DNA of 64,000 bases from Glebionis coronaria (GCA_025667525.1 CM046876.1:21167224-21231223); one strand, 5' to 3'; shown: positions 35,475-46,002, numbered from the stretch's first letter. Numbers and translations are program-made. The notes: generated from the letters alone by a model not told the origin.

Positions 35475-35705
35475 AACTCAATCACATGTAATTTATATTT
35501 AATAATAACAAAACGATTTCGGACCAAAATCACAAATAATTCACCAAAACTACAGGTAATTTTTATTTTTTAATAACTCAACAAAATCACATGTAACTTT
35601 CATACAAATTACATGTGACTATGTCAAAATCACATGTGATTCTTGCTAGTTAATAAGTGAACAAATATAGAGCAAAATCACATGCTATAATCACATATAA
35701 TTTAT
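35475..35705. repeat. Palindrome array AATCACATGTGATT, minor block
   Basis: About seven more diverged copies of the same palindrome lie ~400 bp beyond the main block, still inside the MULE. Confidence 0.75.
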
Positions 35706-35955
35706 ATTAATTATTAGCATAACAAATATGAAGCCAAATTATGTCATTTTACCTGTTAATTTTTGCATATGAGCATCTATACCTTCAACTTCTTCCATAA
35801 CACCATCTTTCCTTGATTCAACATCATATTAAACATCTTTGTTAAGATCTATTTGTTTAACCACATCCATAACATCATATTCAAGATATATGTCCAGATC
35901 TATGTGTGCGACAGAGTGATACAAAACTTAATGGTAGGATGTGGTGGTGCTTCAT

Positions 35956-36083
35956 TGATAGATATCACTTGAAGGACAATATTAATTCTGTATCTATTAC
36001 ATAACAATCGATTACAATATATAGATATCACAGAAGGTTCTAGAGTCGGGCTAAAGCCCAATACATAATAACACGGGCTAACA
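35956..36083 (-). mobile_element. Possible short solo LTR inside the MULE
   Basis: On the - strand the segment runs from TGTTAGCCCGTGTTATTATG to GATATCTATCA, a TG...CA unit of 128 bp with LTR-like character. Flanks TTCAT and GTTCGAT are similar but not identical, so no clear duplication supports it. Confidence 0.3.
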
Positions 36084-36395
36084 GTTCGATGGTGGCGGTG
36101 GAGGTGGAGGTGGTGGTGCGTTGATTTCTAGCGAGGAGGATTCGGTTGTGGTGGTAGTGCGGTGGTTTCCGGTGGTCGAGGAGGTGGTTTTCCGGTGGTG
36201 GGGGTGAGAGGTACGGGGCGTGTGTGTGTTTTTTAGAAAGAGAAAGTGAATTTAATAAATGTTATATGAGATTGGTGGGTTAAATATTGGCCATTGGATG
36301 AAAATTAAATGAATGGTTGAGATGACTTCTTTTATTCTTTTTTGGATATATGTTCTTTGTGGATCTCATCTCACTCTTCAATATATTGTCTTAAC

Positions 36396-36839
36396 CAAGG
36401 TTGTCAAGATCGGGATCTTACCTAGGATCGTTTTCGTCTTTACAAGATCGAGATCGTAAAATCCTACTAGAATGTAATTTTCTTAGTAATATTTGCAATA
36501 TTTTACAAATCTATAAATTAATATGCATCGTAAACATAAAATTATACAAATATTTCATAAAAATGTAGTCCTAAATTATGATTATGAAATTATAAGAAGA
36601 TTTACATGTGGTTTTTTATATTATACAAAATGAAACCAATAAATTTGTAATTTTTTAGCTTGTCGTTCGAGAAAAAGTAAGATCGGGTTGTAGTAGATCC
36701 TAAGATCTTATGATAAAGATCGGGATCCTATAAGATCTTAAGCATGCAAAGATCCTACATAAGATCCGGATCGTTTTTGGTTTACAGTATCATAAAATCG
36801 TAAGATCCTAAGATCAAGATCGGGATCTTAACAAACTTG
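36396..36839. mobile_element. hAT-type MITE with perfect 8 bp target duplication
   Basis: 444 bp. Ends are CAAGGTTGTCAAGATCGGGA on the left and, reverse-complemented, CAAGTTTGTTAAGATCCCGA on the right. Both flanks are GTCTTAAC (36388-36395 and 36840-36847). GATC-containing motifs (AAGATC, GGATCC, GATCGGGATC) crowd both ends like subterminal repeats. There is no coding capacity. An 8 bp duplication indicates hAT mobilisation. Confidence 0.85.
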
Positions 36840-36875
36840 GTCTTAACATTTAATTTGAACTAGATAAAAAGTTTA

Positions 36876-37024
36876 GGGTAATTTAATATATCCCCAATAA
36901 AACTTATAAATTACATATTTCTCAAAATACAAGTTTTTAATGCATAATATACAGTGCAACTAAAGCATATTCTGAGGATATATGTAATTTATAAAGTTTT
37001 GGTAGGAATATATGTAAATGCCCC
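36876..37024. mobile_element. Mutator-type MITE with perfect 10 bp target duplication
   Basis: 149 bp. The arms (GGGTAATTTAATATATCCCC and, from the other end, GGGGCATTTACATATATTCC) pair over about 47 bp, including a shared AAACTTTATAAATTACATAT-type inner segment. The flanks are AAAAAGTTTA at 36866-36875 and 37025-37034. A 9-10 bp duplication points to a Mutator-family enzyme. Confidence 0.8.
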
Positions 37025-37034
37025 AAAAAGTTTA

Positions 37035-39461
37035 GTGCAAAACGTTAGTGTTACACTTTGAGCTACATTTATATATTGCAACTCTATCCTAAAAATGTCA
37101 TTCTACACTATTTTAGTACATAAATTTCATTAGAAATGCTTTAAATTAACATGGGCTGAGAAAATTTGAATAGAACTAATAAAGGTTAAAATAAAGCATA
37201 ACTTTGATGAGAAGTATATTGTCCAATTGAGTCCTATATTTACATAGATTGTCTACTACGTCTCTCATTTACTAAAAAATGACTTGGAATTATTTACTTC
37301 ACATAATAGAACTTTTTTGCAAAATGAGTCACATAGGGAAGAAAATGGGTCCACATGGTTATAAGTGGGTGTTTCTTTTTTCAACTTTTCAATATAAACG
37401 TCTAAATGGAGAGAGTGTTAAAATTGTACTCCTCCTCAATGTGACCTTCATATCTCATTATTTTTCAAATGATAAGACTTTTATACCCTCTTCTTCTTTT
37501 TACATCACCCAGTTTTTTCTTACCATATTATAATTTGACTATCATCTACATCACCCTTTTAAAACCTAAACCTGCCACTCACATCATCGCTCCTCCATGA
37601 TTTTTGTCTTGCTCCTTCACTCTAGCGATCAACAGTAAAGATCTTGTCCCTGGACATCGAACCGCTCACAACTGCTTTTGATTGTTAAAGAAAGCATATG
37701 GTGGACCAACTTTGACTTGAAGAGAAATTAATCTTTCCAAAGGTTAATTATTGTAATGTAGTTTTTTAGTCATGAAATTGGTTGGTTTTTATCTTGGATT
37801 ATGTGGATGGATATGGCAGATGGGTGTTTTTAAAATTTGGGGAAGAAGGCTAAAATAGTAATTTAATCTAAAAAATTCAGTGAAAAAAGAAACAAGTTTT
37901 ATTGGTCTCATTCTTTTTTCCAGATATGCACATCCTCCAATCAGAAACCATATGGAATTAGAGGAAAAAAAGAAACAGCACCTAAGTTTTACAACTCTAT
38001 TTCGGCTTCTCCAAATAACTAGTTCAAGCTTCGTCTCTGAATTAAATAGACCCAAGAAGCTGAGCTGAAAACTTATTGATCTCCTTAAAGTAACAATCCT
38101 TTATGACCATCTTTTTTAAGCTTCTTGCTTCTTGTTGACACACGATGATGTTTAATTTTATAAAAAACACATATTTAACAGTTTTTGGTGCAATTGTCGT
38201 AATTAATTGCTTTTTTTTCTCCACATTTGGATGACTTTACGCGTAAAAACTTGTCGCGCTACGTGCACTCTTACATCTTACAGTCCCAAATGGTAATAAA
38301 ATGACATAGGTGTTAAACTTGATCTAGCACAAACATAAGTTACACCCAAAAAGCAGAAAACAAAAGTTAAACTCTTTATAGGTAACATCCCAAAGAAAAG
38401 AAGGTAGTAAAGTAAAATTACAAATCCTTGGATCATTGACTCAATCTTCAAAGTTTGAAATGAAAACCCTCTGACCAATCACTTTCACTTTATTCCCTAA
38501 ATCATATCATCATTAAAACCAGTCTTTTTATGCACATTATAATTTCAAGTTCCAAGTTAGTACTCCATAATACATGAAGTAAATTATAAGCAAATCATCA
38601 TTCTTTCCCTCACTAGAAGGCCATCCATTTTGGAGATTTTACATTTTAAGGTAACTTCACAAAATAACCATTTTAGTACTACTAGTTTTTACTTTTTAGA
38701 ACCATTCTCAATTTGATCACCTTTGTATTGTTTTCTGCAAATTTTATGTTGCAATTTGGTTGTTGATTTCATGATGGTTCCAAAATTGTGTAAGTAGGAT
38801 TTTATATTTATATGTTTATAGATTTTTGAATTTGTTATGATATTGTTTCTAGAATTAGATAGTTCAAGTTCATAGGAAATCTTTTTGGGTGATCAGTTGC
38901 TTTTAGTATCTAAATGTGACATAATAAGTACATGTGACATTTAAGTTTGTTACATTTGGTAATTTAGGTGCCATTGTTCTACATATAATTGATTGAAAAT
39001 GTTATATCTTAAAAAAGTTGTGTTAAGGACAAAATGTTGGATTTTAAATTTTTTATGCAATTAACCTTTTAGCATATAGAAACAAAGTTAGATCAGAAAA
39101 GTCAAAATAAGTTTCCAGATTTGGTATAAATCTCATTTCAAAGTTGTCCATGTTCTTGTTTTATAGTACCAAATTTGACTTTCCTTTTTATTCTACATGT
39201 TACCAAATTGTCTATATATGAGTTTGCAAATATATTCTCTGTTTTGGCTGTTAAGTTGCTCAATTATTGTTATTATTCAAAGCATATTATGATATTATCT
39301 TACTGTATCTATAAGGTATTACAACTAATAGTGTCTTGCTTCAAAATGTAAAAGATGGTTTTTAAGCATGTTAAAGGATCGCTGCAAATGTCCTTTTTTG
39401 TGGCGATAATTAAAACGCTGTTTTGAAAGTGTTTGAAGTTTATGATAACTTGATCTTGCAG
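37035..39461. other. Intergenic DNA and upstream region of the deSI-like gene
   Basis: AT-rich, with no coding segment recognised. TTTTAAG|GTAACTT near 38650 could be the donor of a 5' UTR intron. Its acceptor would be CTTGCAG|GTCTAAG at 39462, just 16 bp before the start codon. A promoter could not be placed with confidence. Confidence 0.4.
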
Positions 39462-39477
39462 GTCTAAGCATTGAACC

Positions 39478-40416
39478 ATGTTATTTAGTTTCACACCATT
39501 TAAAGGCATGAAAACAAAAATCGTTCCATACTATATGAACGGAAATCCATCTAGTCTTTTTTGTATCCTGCCACGAGATGATTCTTCACGCTTTTATCCT
39601 CCCGGCAGTACTCCTGTTTACCTTAACGTGTACGATATATCCACCATCAACTCTTGTATATCATGGACAGGGATTGGTGCCTTTCACACGGGTGTAGAAG
39701 GTTAGATTATAATCTCAATACGAATGCGGTAGATTTTTTCATATTTTTATTTGAATATACTGATTGTTTATTGGAATTTGATTACAGTCCATGGTGTGGA
39801 ATATGGTTTCGGATGTCACCAAGAATCGGAAAGTGGGGTCTTTGAGATTCAGCCTAAAAAATGCCCCGGATTTAAGTTTAGGGAGTCGATTTTAATGGGT
39901 ACCACTAACTTAACCCAAGACCAAGTTCACAGATTCATTGAGCTTCAATCTGATAACTACTATGGTGATACATACCACTTATTTGCGAAGAATTGCAATC
40001 ATTTTTGTGAAGATATGTGTTACAAATTAACCGGGAACAAAATTCCCAATTGGGTCAACCGTCTAGCCAGAATAGGTACTTAAAATCGTTACCTTCTTTT
40101 GTTTTTATTTAGCTTCATGGTTATGTTGGCATACCTAGCTCAATATTTACTTGTGTTTTTTTTAGGTTCATGTTGTCGTTGCATACTCCCAATTGCCATA
40201 AAGGGTTCTGCTGCTAGAAATGAATCAAACTCTCAAGACTATGAAAAGAAGAGTTTAAGAAGCTCGTTTAGTTGTTTCGGGTCATTTTCATCTCATAATA
40301 AGTTGAGGAAAGTGTCAATATCGTCATTGTGTAGACATTCACTATACAAAGGATGTCTTCCCCCATGGGAGTTGGAAGTACACTCGCAAAGGCTATGTAG
40401 CGATGAGGATAAGTAA
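39478..40416 (+). CDS. PPPDE/deSI-like cysteine isopeptidase
   Basis: Coding exons are 39478-39700, 39788-40075 and 40166-40416 (253 residues), with GT...AG introns and matching phases. The PPPDE domain spans about residues 46-160: VYLNVYDIS starts it, His70 in GAFHTGVE is the expected catalytic histidine and Cys144 in AKNCNHFCED the catalytic cysteine. KKCPGFKFR and IPNWVNRLARIGSCC are conserved in the plant deSI-like family. Such proteins are thiol proteases thought to remove SUMO or ubiquitin, and the dyad being intact suggests activity. The C-terminal ~80 residues are serine-rich and less conserved. The ATG at 39478 is chosen because it directly follows a likely UTR splice acceptor; an internal ATG at codon 11 is possible. 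It is convergent with the gene at 41610. Confidence 0.88.
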
Positions 40417-41609
40417 GCGGCTTGATCATTCTTGCTTTGTTTATACGATGTGGTTCCCTTTTTTAGTGGTTGCGGTTATCGACCAAAGATTTTTAAACAA
40501 TCATATGCAGAAGAATTGGAAGATGAAAACAAATTCTGCTCATTGTGTTGTAAGTTTTGTTTAAATTTCCATGTTTAGGAATGAATGTAAAAATGTGTTC
40601 TTTGGCCTTTGGCATCTTCAATAGTAGGATGCTTTATTACTGTGTTAGCTTTTTGACTGAGTTGCTTTCCTTTTGGTCTTTGTGTTTTTTTTTCACTCTA
40701 TAAATGGCTCATAAGGTTTTCCATGATAAAATGTATGTATTTCATTTGTTATGCTCATATAGTGCTCCTATCACAAAATGATTGTGATTGGGTAAAGATA
40801 CTAAACTGGAAGATGTCAGAAACATTGTGTATTTTTTTTTTAATTGAAGTTACACTAATCTGAAATGTATTCCAGATGAAGTACTAAAATATCATACAAG
40901 ATAAGTTTGTAAAAGCTTTATAGTGTATGCATATACATGAGCAATTAGATTGCTTATAAATCATATAAATAATATCTTTGAAATAATTAAAATTAATAGT
41001 CATTCTTTCATGGCATGTGGTTTAGATTTTAGAAAAGACATTTTATTTCACAACAGAACAATAATTTATGGACTTGGACATCTGAGGCCCAAATTGTATG
41101 GCCCAAACCTCTTTATGAGGCTCAATATATTATTATATATGGCAGCCATGGCTAATAAAAGTTACTACAAACATTGGTATGTATATGTTGTAACATTGGT
41201 ACGCTAAACTTTTGAAAAGGAAGAGTTTTACCTGATTTGACTATGTGTCGCGGTGGTCAAATCTCGTTGATTAGTCAGTCAATATATCAAAAATCATGGT
41301 TAAAAAAAATGATTACTGATTTCACTTTCTTGCTTATATATACTAGTTGTTTTTATCCAAAAGTTATTGTTGACTCCTACTTTTAACTGTCAGCTATAAG
41401 AAAATTTTGTGATAATACAAGATATTAGTATATTACATTGATCAAATATATTTATGTATTACTCACTGATTTATCTTGGAAGGTAAAAAGGAAAATACAT
41501 TTCCTAAATGAGAAATTGAGAACCTCATTAATCTTTATTCTAAGACATTGTTAGAATGAAAAGAGACAAAGTGAACCAAACCAAACAAGTAAGTCCATAG
41601 GTTTAGGTG
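40417..41609. other. Intergenic region between two convergent genes
   Basis: It contains the 3' UTRs of both neighbours and AT-rich sequence. The short open frame at 40950-41207 has no recognisable feature. Confidence 0.5.
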
Positions 41610-42893
41610 CTAATATATCCCGGATTGTGAGCAACTTGTGTTTGAAAGCAGGAGAGAAGGACTGAAACTTAAAATGGAAGTACTTAGATCAAACTCTAGA
41701 AGACGATCCTCGAGTTGATGCCCTCCCAAGACAACGGATGTGCTTGGCTGAGCTCCGCCGTCAATGATTGCTAGGCATATCACATCCTTCTTAACTTCCA
41801 CCATTAAGTTGGAACCAGACAGTTTCATCCTTACCGATACCATATTCCCTGGCATAACTAGGTCGATATCTGGGACACCTGGTCCAGATATTGTCTTAGG
41901 AACGGTCGTTGAATCGAAGCATGCACCGAATGGTTCAACGTTGGACACCCTTTTGATGTTTTTCAATGCAGCTGCCTTAACGTAATCTTTAATCAAACGC
42001 TTGTAAATGGATGCATGCAGAGTGGTATAAGGTACTACAGTACTGATCTTGGCTCCCCCTGACAGCAGAGATGAGCTTAAAGCTACACGTTGACCGTCAA
42101 TTTCAATGTCGTCGAGGTGAACGAAATACTCATTTGAATCACCAGCGAGCGGGGTCCTTACAAGTGACACAGCTTGATCTTCAGGATAATTATACGGCCC
42201 CCCACTAATAATTATGTCTCCTCCGCCAACAATTACGTCTCCGGGATTACTTGGAGAGTATAATGATGATGGTAAGCAAAGAGCAAATTTTGGAATTATG
42301 TTGAAAAAAGATGAAATTTGTGAATGGAGCGAAACTTGGCTTCTTCCAAGGCCAGCCAACCCTTTAGTACCTTCACCAGAAATGCCTTCAACCATTGCAG
42401 ATTCAGCGCAAGAGAACAAAAAGTTGTTCACCTCCTGAGTATACTTAATACCCTTATCGTCTAACGTTATTACGGTAAGGCCCTGCTCACCAAATTCTTG
42501 AACTTTTGTGTATTCTGTAAAAGGGTTGTAAGCATAAACACCACAAGTGTTGTTAAAGCACTCCGGAGTCCAGGTGCACTCTGCACAGACAGAGCTGCAC
42601 CCCATACATAGAGAACCCTTGGCTTTTAAACATTGGTCTGAACCACACGATACTCGTGCATAGTTAATTGCTGAGTTGTACTTTGTACAATCAAACCATA
42701 CAGATTCTGCTCCAAGATCGATCAATGCATCAGCTTCTTGAAAATTAAATCTAGTATAGTACTGATGGGTTGATGCATTTTTTAGTATGGGCAAGTAAAC
42801 GGCAGTAGGTCTAGGGAGTCCGTCGCCTTGAGCGTACAAGACGGTTAAAAGAGAAAAGATTAAGAGAGTGACTAGGGTTTGAGTATATGCCAT
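41610..42893 (-). CDS. TAXI/GIP-type aspartic-protease-like secreted protein
   Basis: Intronless, 427 residues. A signal peptide is likely (residues 1-21, ending VLYA). The fold is that of pepsin-like proteins of the xylanase-inhibitor (TAXI), basic 7S globulin and GIP group: YYTRFNFQEADALIDLGAESVWFDC near residues 45-69, a cysteine-rich segment with about nine cysteines (69-117), GLAGLGRSQVSLHSQ (178-192), and a C-terminal SVVLGGHQLEDRLLEFD. The first active site is DLG (59-61), as common in this group. The second Asp-Thr-Gly is absent (AKISTVVPYT), so proteolysis is not expected. Family members are apoplastic and inhibit microbial cell-wall hydrolases or bind glucanases; that role here is inferred from family. 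Two or three N-glycosylation sequons are present (NAS, NTS and one NNT). Confidence 0.9.
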   Translation of the reverse strand: MAYTQTLVTLLIFSLLTVLYAQGDGLPRPTAVYLPILKNASTHQYYTRFNFQEADALIDLGAESVWFDCTKYNSAINYARVSCGSDQCLKAKGSLCMGCSSVCAECTWTPECFNNTCGVYAYNPFTEYTKVQEFGEQGLTVITLDDKGIKYTQEVNNFLFSCAESAMVEGISGEGTKGLAGLGRSQVSLHSQISSFFNIIPKFALCLPSSLYSPSNPGDVIVGGGDIIISGGPYNYPEDQAVSLVRTPLAGDSNEYFVHLDDIEIDGQRVALSSSLLSGGAKISTVVPYTTLHASIYKRLIKDYVKAAALKNIKRVSNVEPFGACFDSTTVPKTISGPGVPDIDLVMPGNMVSVRMKLSGSNLMVEVKKDVICLAIIDGGAQPSTSVVLGGHQLEDRLLEFDLSTSILSFSPSLLLSNTSCSQSGIY

Positions 42894-42934
42894 TGTGGTG
42901 TTTTAGTTGAGGATTCATTGATGTGATTGCTCCT

Positions 42935-42942
42935 GTTTTATA
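42935..42942 (-). promoter_or_regulatory. TATA box of the TAXI-type gene
   Basis: The - strand has TATAAAACAGGAGC about 45 bp upstream of the ATG at 42893. This gives a very short 5' leader if transcription starts ~30 bp downstream of it. Confidence 0.6.
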
Positions 42943-44196
42943 CTACTACTCTTGCAGCCATTAAGCACGTTTTCAAACTGCAGGCTCATAACTGGCAAAT
43001 TCATATTTTAATAACATGTAACATGTCGGTGCCATAGAGATCTGCATCATTTAACTCTCCTTATAAAATAATTTAAATTGTTAAACTCATGCCTAAAGCA
43101 TGGCTAATACAAAATTAATATACAAGACTTCTGATTTAAGCTGGATGCGTGGTGCATTTAATAACAAGAGAAGAGGCCGGAAGGGATGGTGTTTCCACCA
43201 TGCTTCCATATGTGTGCTTTTAAAAACAAACTGTGCTCAGAGTTAGAATTTTGGTGGATCACGGTAATTTGAGAGTCGTGTCAAACACTTTTAAATCAAA
43301 GTATTTTAATGGTTCTATCAAAATCTCTAATCGGATGAAACTCATGAATCGAACAGAAAAAGTGTTTTTATGTTATGAACAGAACTAGACAACAACAGAT
43401 GATAATATGACCAAAAACTGTCATTCGATTGTAACTACAAAAAGCAGTTGTAATAATCAAAACTGACAGTCTAAATAACAGGCAGAATTAGTCCAAAATA
43501 TCCGGAAATATTATTTTCAAATACGTTTTTAACATAACACTTTACACCAAATAAAATTTTTCCAAGTTGACCCTGCCAGGGGATGCCGCCCCTTGGACCC
43601 TGTTGCCCTCGGACCCCGTCGTACGGGGGCTTCACCCCTGTATGATGATCGCAATAACACCATACAAGTGTGCACTCCGCATTACACATTTGTCAACTAA
43701 GTCAATCCATTACGCTTAAATCATATTGGTAACACAAAATCACCAACACTCAGTTGGCACCTCACTTCAAGTCTTTCAAGAGAAAAAAATTCTAATTTTT
43801 TTTTTTTGCAAAGCCATTTGTTTTAAAGGCTTATTTTTGCACGTCTACCATGATGGTTCGGGTCTTAGAGATTGCCTAGTTTAACTCAAATAGTCGAATC
43901 TCAAATGTAGTGTCGTTCTAAAAAATATATGTTTCTAGTCGTATATTTAAATCCTTTTTTTGTTTTTTCAGAAGCTCTTGGTCTTAGAGTGTTAGGTGTA
44001 GTAACACCCAAACAACACCACATCAGCAAAAAAAAATACAACCATATCAGCATAACACCTAAATAACACTAAATTCTTTGATTATAACATCAACCAACAC
44101 CATTTTTTTAATAAAATTCACTCAACAATAATTCCATTCATTTTTTTTATAGAGTATTAGGCTTATATATGGACTAAAAAGTCATATAGATACTAA
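42943..44196. other. Upstream region of the TAXI-type gene and intergenic DNA
   Basis: No gene was recognised. A GC-rich patch at about 43565-43640, with complementary GGGGC/GCCCC segments, stands out from its AT-rich surroundings and may be a fragment of an old repeat. Confidence 0.45.
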
Positions 44197-44485
44197 GGGC
44201 ATCCACTATGGTGGGTTTATAAAGAGGTTTATAATCATGAAGAGGTTTATATTTCATTTCAACCATAGTGGACACTCATTTCATGTCTAGGTGGAATGAA
44301 GAGGTCCTAATTCTTGAACCTCTTTAAAAATTAAATGCATTTAATTCCTTTGTTATATAAAGTATTTTATAAAGTTGTAAAGGTTTTTACCATAGTGAAT
44401 GTAGGTTTATAATATCAAAAGGTCTAAAAATTAATGATGTATTAATGTATAAACTTTTAGAAAAGGTTTATCATAGTGGATGCTC
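44197..44485. mobile_element. Harbinger-type MITE
   Basis: 289 bp. The left end is GGGCATCCACTATGG and the right end reverse-complemented is GAGCATCCACTATGA, a common plant PIF/Harbinger MITE terminus. It is flanked by TAA on both sides (44194-44196 and 44486-44488). The interior has inverted GTTTATAA motifs and no coding frame. Confidence 0.85.
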
Positions 44486-44488
44486 TAA

Positions 44489-46002
44489 GGTCATGTTTGT
44501 TTCACAGATTATGTGGGATTTTGGAGGTATGGAATTTGGAAATCCATTGAATTACGAGTTTGGGTGTTAATATTAATTTCCACAAATTCCGGAATGTCAA
44601 CATTCACTCATTTACAGAATTCAACATTCCATATAAGGGTGGGAAGATTTTAATTCCTATGTTTTCAAGAATCTGTCCATGACAAAAATACCCTTGTTAA
44701 CCCTAATTAAACCACAAACACGCTATAAGAATGTGATATTTTCCCTCTCAAACACCATCAGAAAAATTCTGAAGCATCTTCCATTCTTTTTGTATTATGT
44801 AATTTACATCAAAAGTTTTTATATAATTTTTTCATATAATGTGATTTGTAATTTTGTAGTACTCTTTTTCTCATGTTGTTTGTACCTTAGTTATATAGTA
44901 CCAATGATATATGTTATCTCCATAACATGAGTCTGCTGTAGTTTTGTATCTTAGTTATATAGTAGTACCAATGATACATCTGTTAGTTATTGATTTTATA
45001 TAATCTTATCATACCATTTGTTCATACATGCACCAAAAGCACCACACATATAAAAAAACAATGCGTTTCAAATGACTTTCAATAGGTCCATGGTTTAATT
45101 ATTAATTTATTTTGTCACATTATTAGTTATAATGCATACACAAGGTATGAGAATTTAGTTATGTGTTAGTTAAATAACAGTGCTTGTAACGAATTATGAG
45201 CAGGGAATGCCGCGACTTGGTTTAACAATATGCAGGCGTAAGAAAAAGAGAAAGCAAATCATTGTTGCATTTTGGAACCAAGTCATGACAGCCTTTGTAT
45301 GGTTTTTTACTACGGTCTGTATGTTAATGTTCAAATATAGAAGTGATAAACCACCTATCCGAAGCATTTCGTCAAATTTGGATCGATATTTGATATTACA
45401 TAGATACGCTTACGAGAGTGACACCATGTGCATATCACAACTTAGGATGACTCGAAGGTGTTTTACAAAGTTGTGTGACATGCTTGAGAGATTAGGTGGA
45501 TTACGAGCAAGTAGGCATATGAATATTGATGAACAAGTTGCAATTTTTCTTCACATTATTGCACATAATGTTAAGAATCGTGTCATCATTTGTCGTTTTC
45601 ATCGGTCGGGAGAAACAATTAGTCGATTGTTTACTCGAGTTTGCAATGCGGTTATAAGATTACATCCACATTTACTAAAGAAACCCGAACCCATTCCCGA
45701 GGACTCGACTGATCATAGGTGGAAGTGGTTCAAGGTATATATATATAATAACTATATTATTAAACTTTAGGATTAGTAGCAGGTTAAGTTTATATATTCA
45801 TCATTTTTATTTTCGTTGGACATAGAACTGTTTAGGAGATTTAGACGGAACACACATAAAGTGCTTAGTGCCACTCGAAGACAAGCCTAGATTTAGAACA
45901 AGAAAGAATGATATCGCTACAAACGTTTTAGGGGTGTGCTCACAAGATATGCAATTTATCTACCTGTTTTCGGGATGGGAGGGGTCTGCAGCTAATAACT
46001 AG
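44489..46002 (+). mobile_element. Truncated PIF/Harbinger transposon
   Basis: GGTCATGTTTGTTTCACAG at 44489 looks like a Harbinger terminal repeat and directly follows the TAA that also ends the neighbouring MITE. A Harbinger transposase lies ~0.7 kb inside on the same strand. No matching right-hand terminus was found before 46540, so the element lacks its 3' part or it has diverged. The right boundary given is only the end of recognisable coding sequence. Confidence 0.6.
45180..46002 (+). pseudogene. Harbinger (HARBI1-like) transposase, truncated
   Basis: Two exons: ~45180-45734 and 45826-46002, separated by a GTATAT...CATAG intron, in matching phase. Exon 1 contains the helical N-terminal region (CISQLRMTRRCFTKLCDMLE, then MNIDEQVAIFLHIIAHNVKN, RFHRSGETISRLF). 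Exon 2 starts [13 protein letters not shown], holding the first catalytic Asp, followed by [20 protein letters not shown]. It ends at TAG 46000-46002 in GSAANN, where family members continue towards the second Asp. The remaining catalytic residues are missing, so it is inactive. The first in-frame ATG upstream is unclear. The partner Myb-like protein of autonomous Harbinger elements is not present. Confidence 0.8.

Larger units (their letters stand above)
32961..36372. mobile_element. Mutator-like element (MULE) with perfect 10 bp target duplication
   Basis: The left end starts GAGAAAAGTTCC and the right end, reverse-complemented, starts GAGATGAGATCC. The two align without gaps for about 65 bp at roughly 70% identity. 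Both sides are flanked by ACTCTTCAAT (32951-32960 and 36373-36382), within the 9-11 bp duplication size of Mutator elements. The interior has no intact transposase. It holds C/T-rich CCACCACTACAACA repeats near the left end and complementary GGTGG-rich repeats near the right end, possible captured gene fragments, a long palindrome array and a possible solo LTR. Confidence 0.8.

Noticed and set aside
33848..35705. CRISPR-like regular repeat array
   Set aside because: The context is a plant genome, the units are short palindromes with repeated rather than unique spacers, and they lie inside a Mutator-like element.
40950..41207. 85-codon open frame between the two host genes
   Set aside because: No domain or homology is recognised. 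It lies in the 3' intergenic region of convergent genes.
43471..43689. 72-codon open frame in a GC-rich patch
   Set aside because: There is no domain, and the composition suggests a repeat fragment. I could not identify the repeat.
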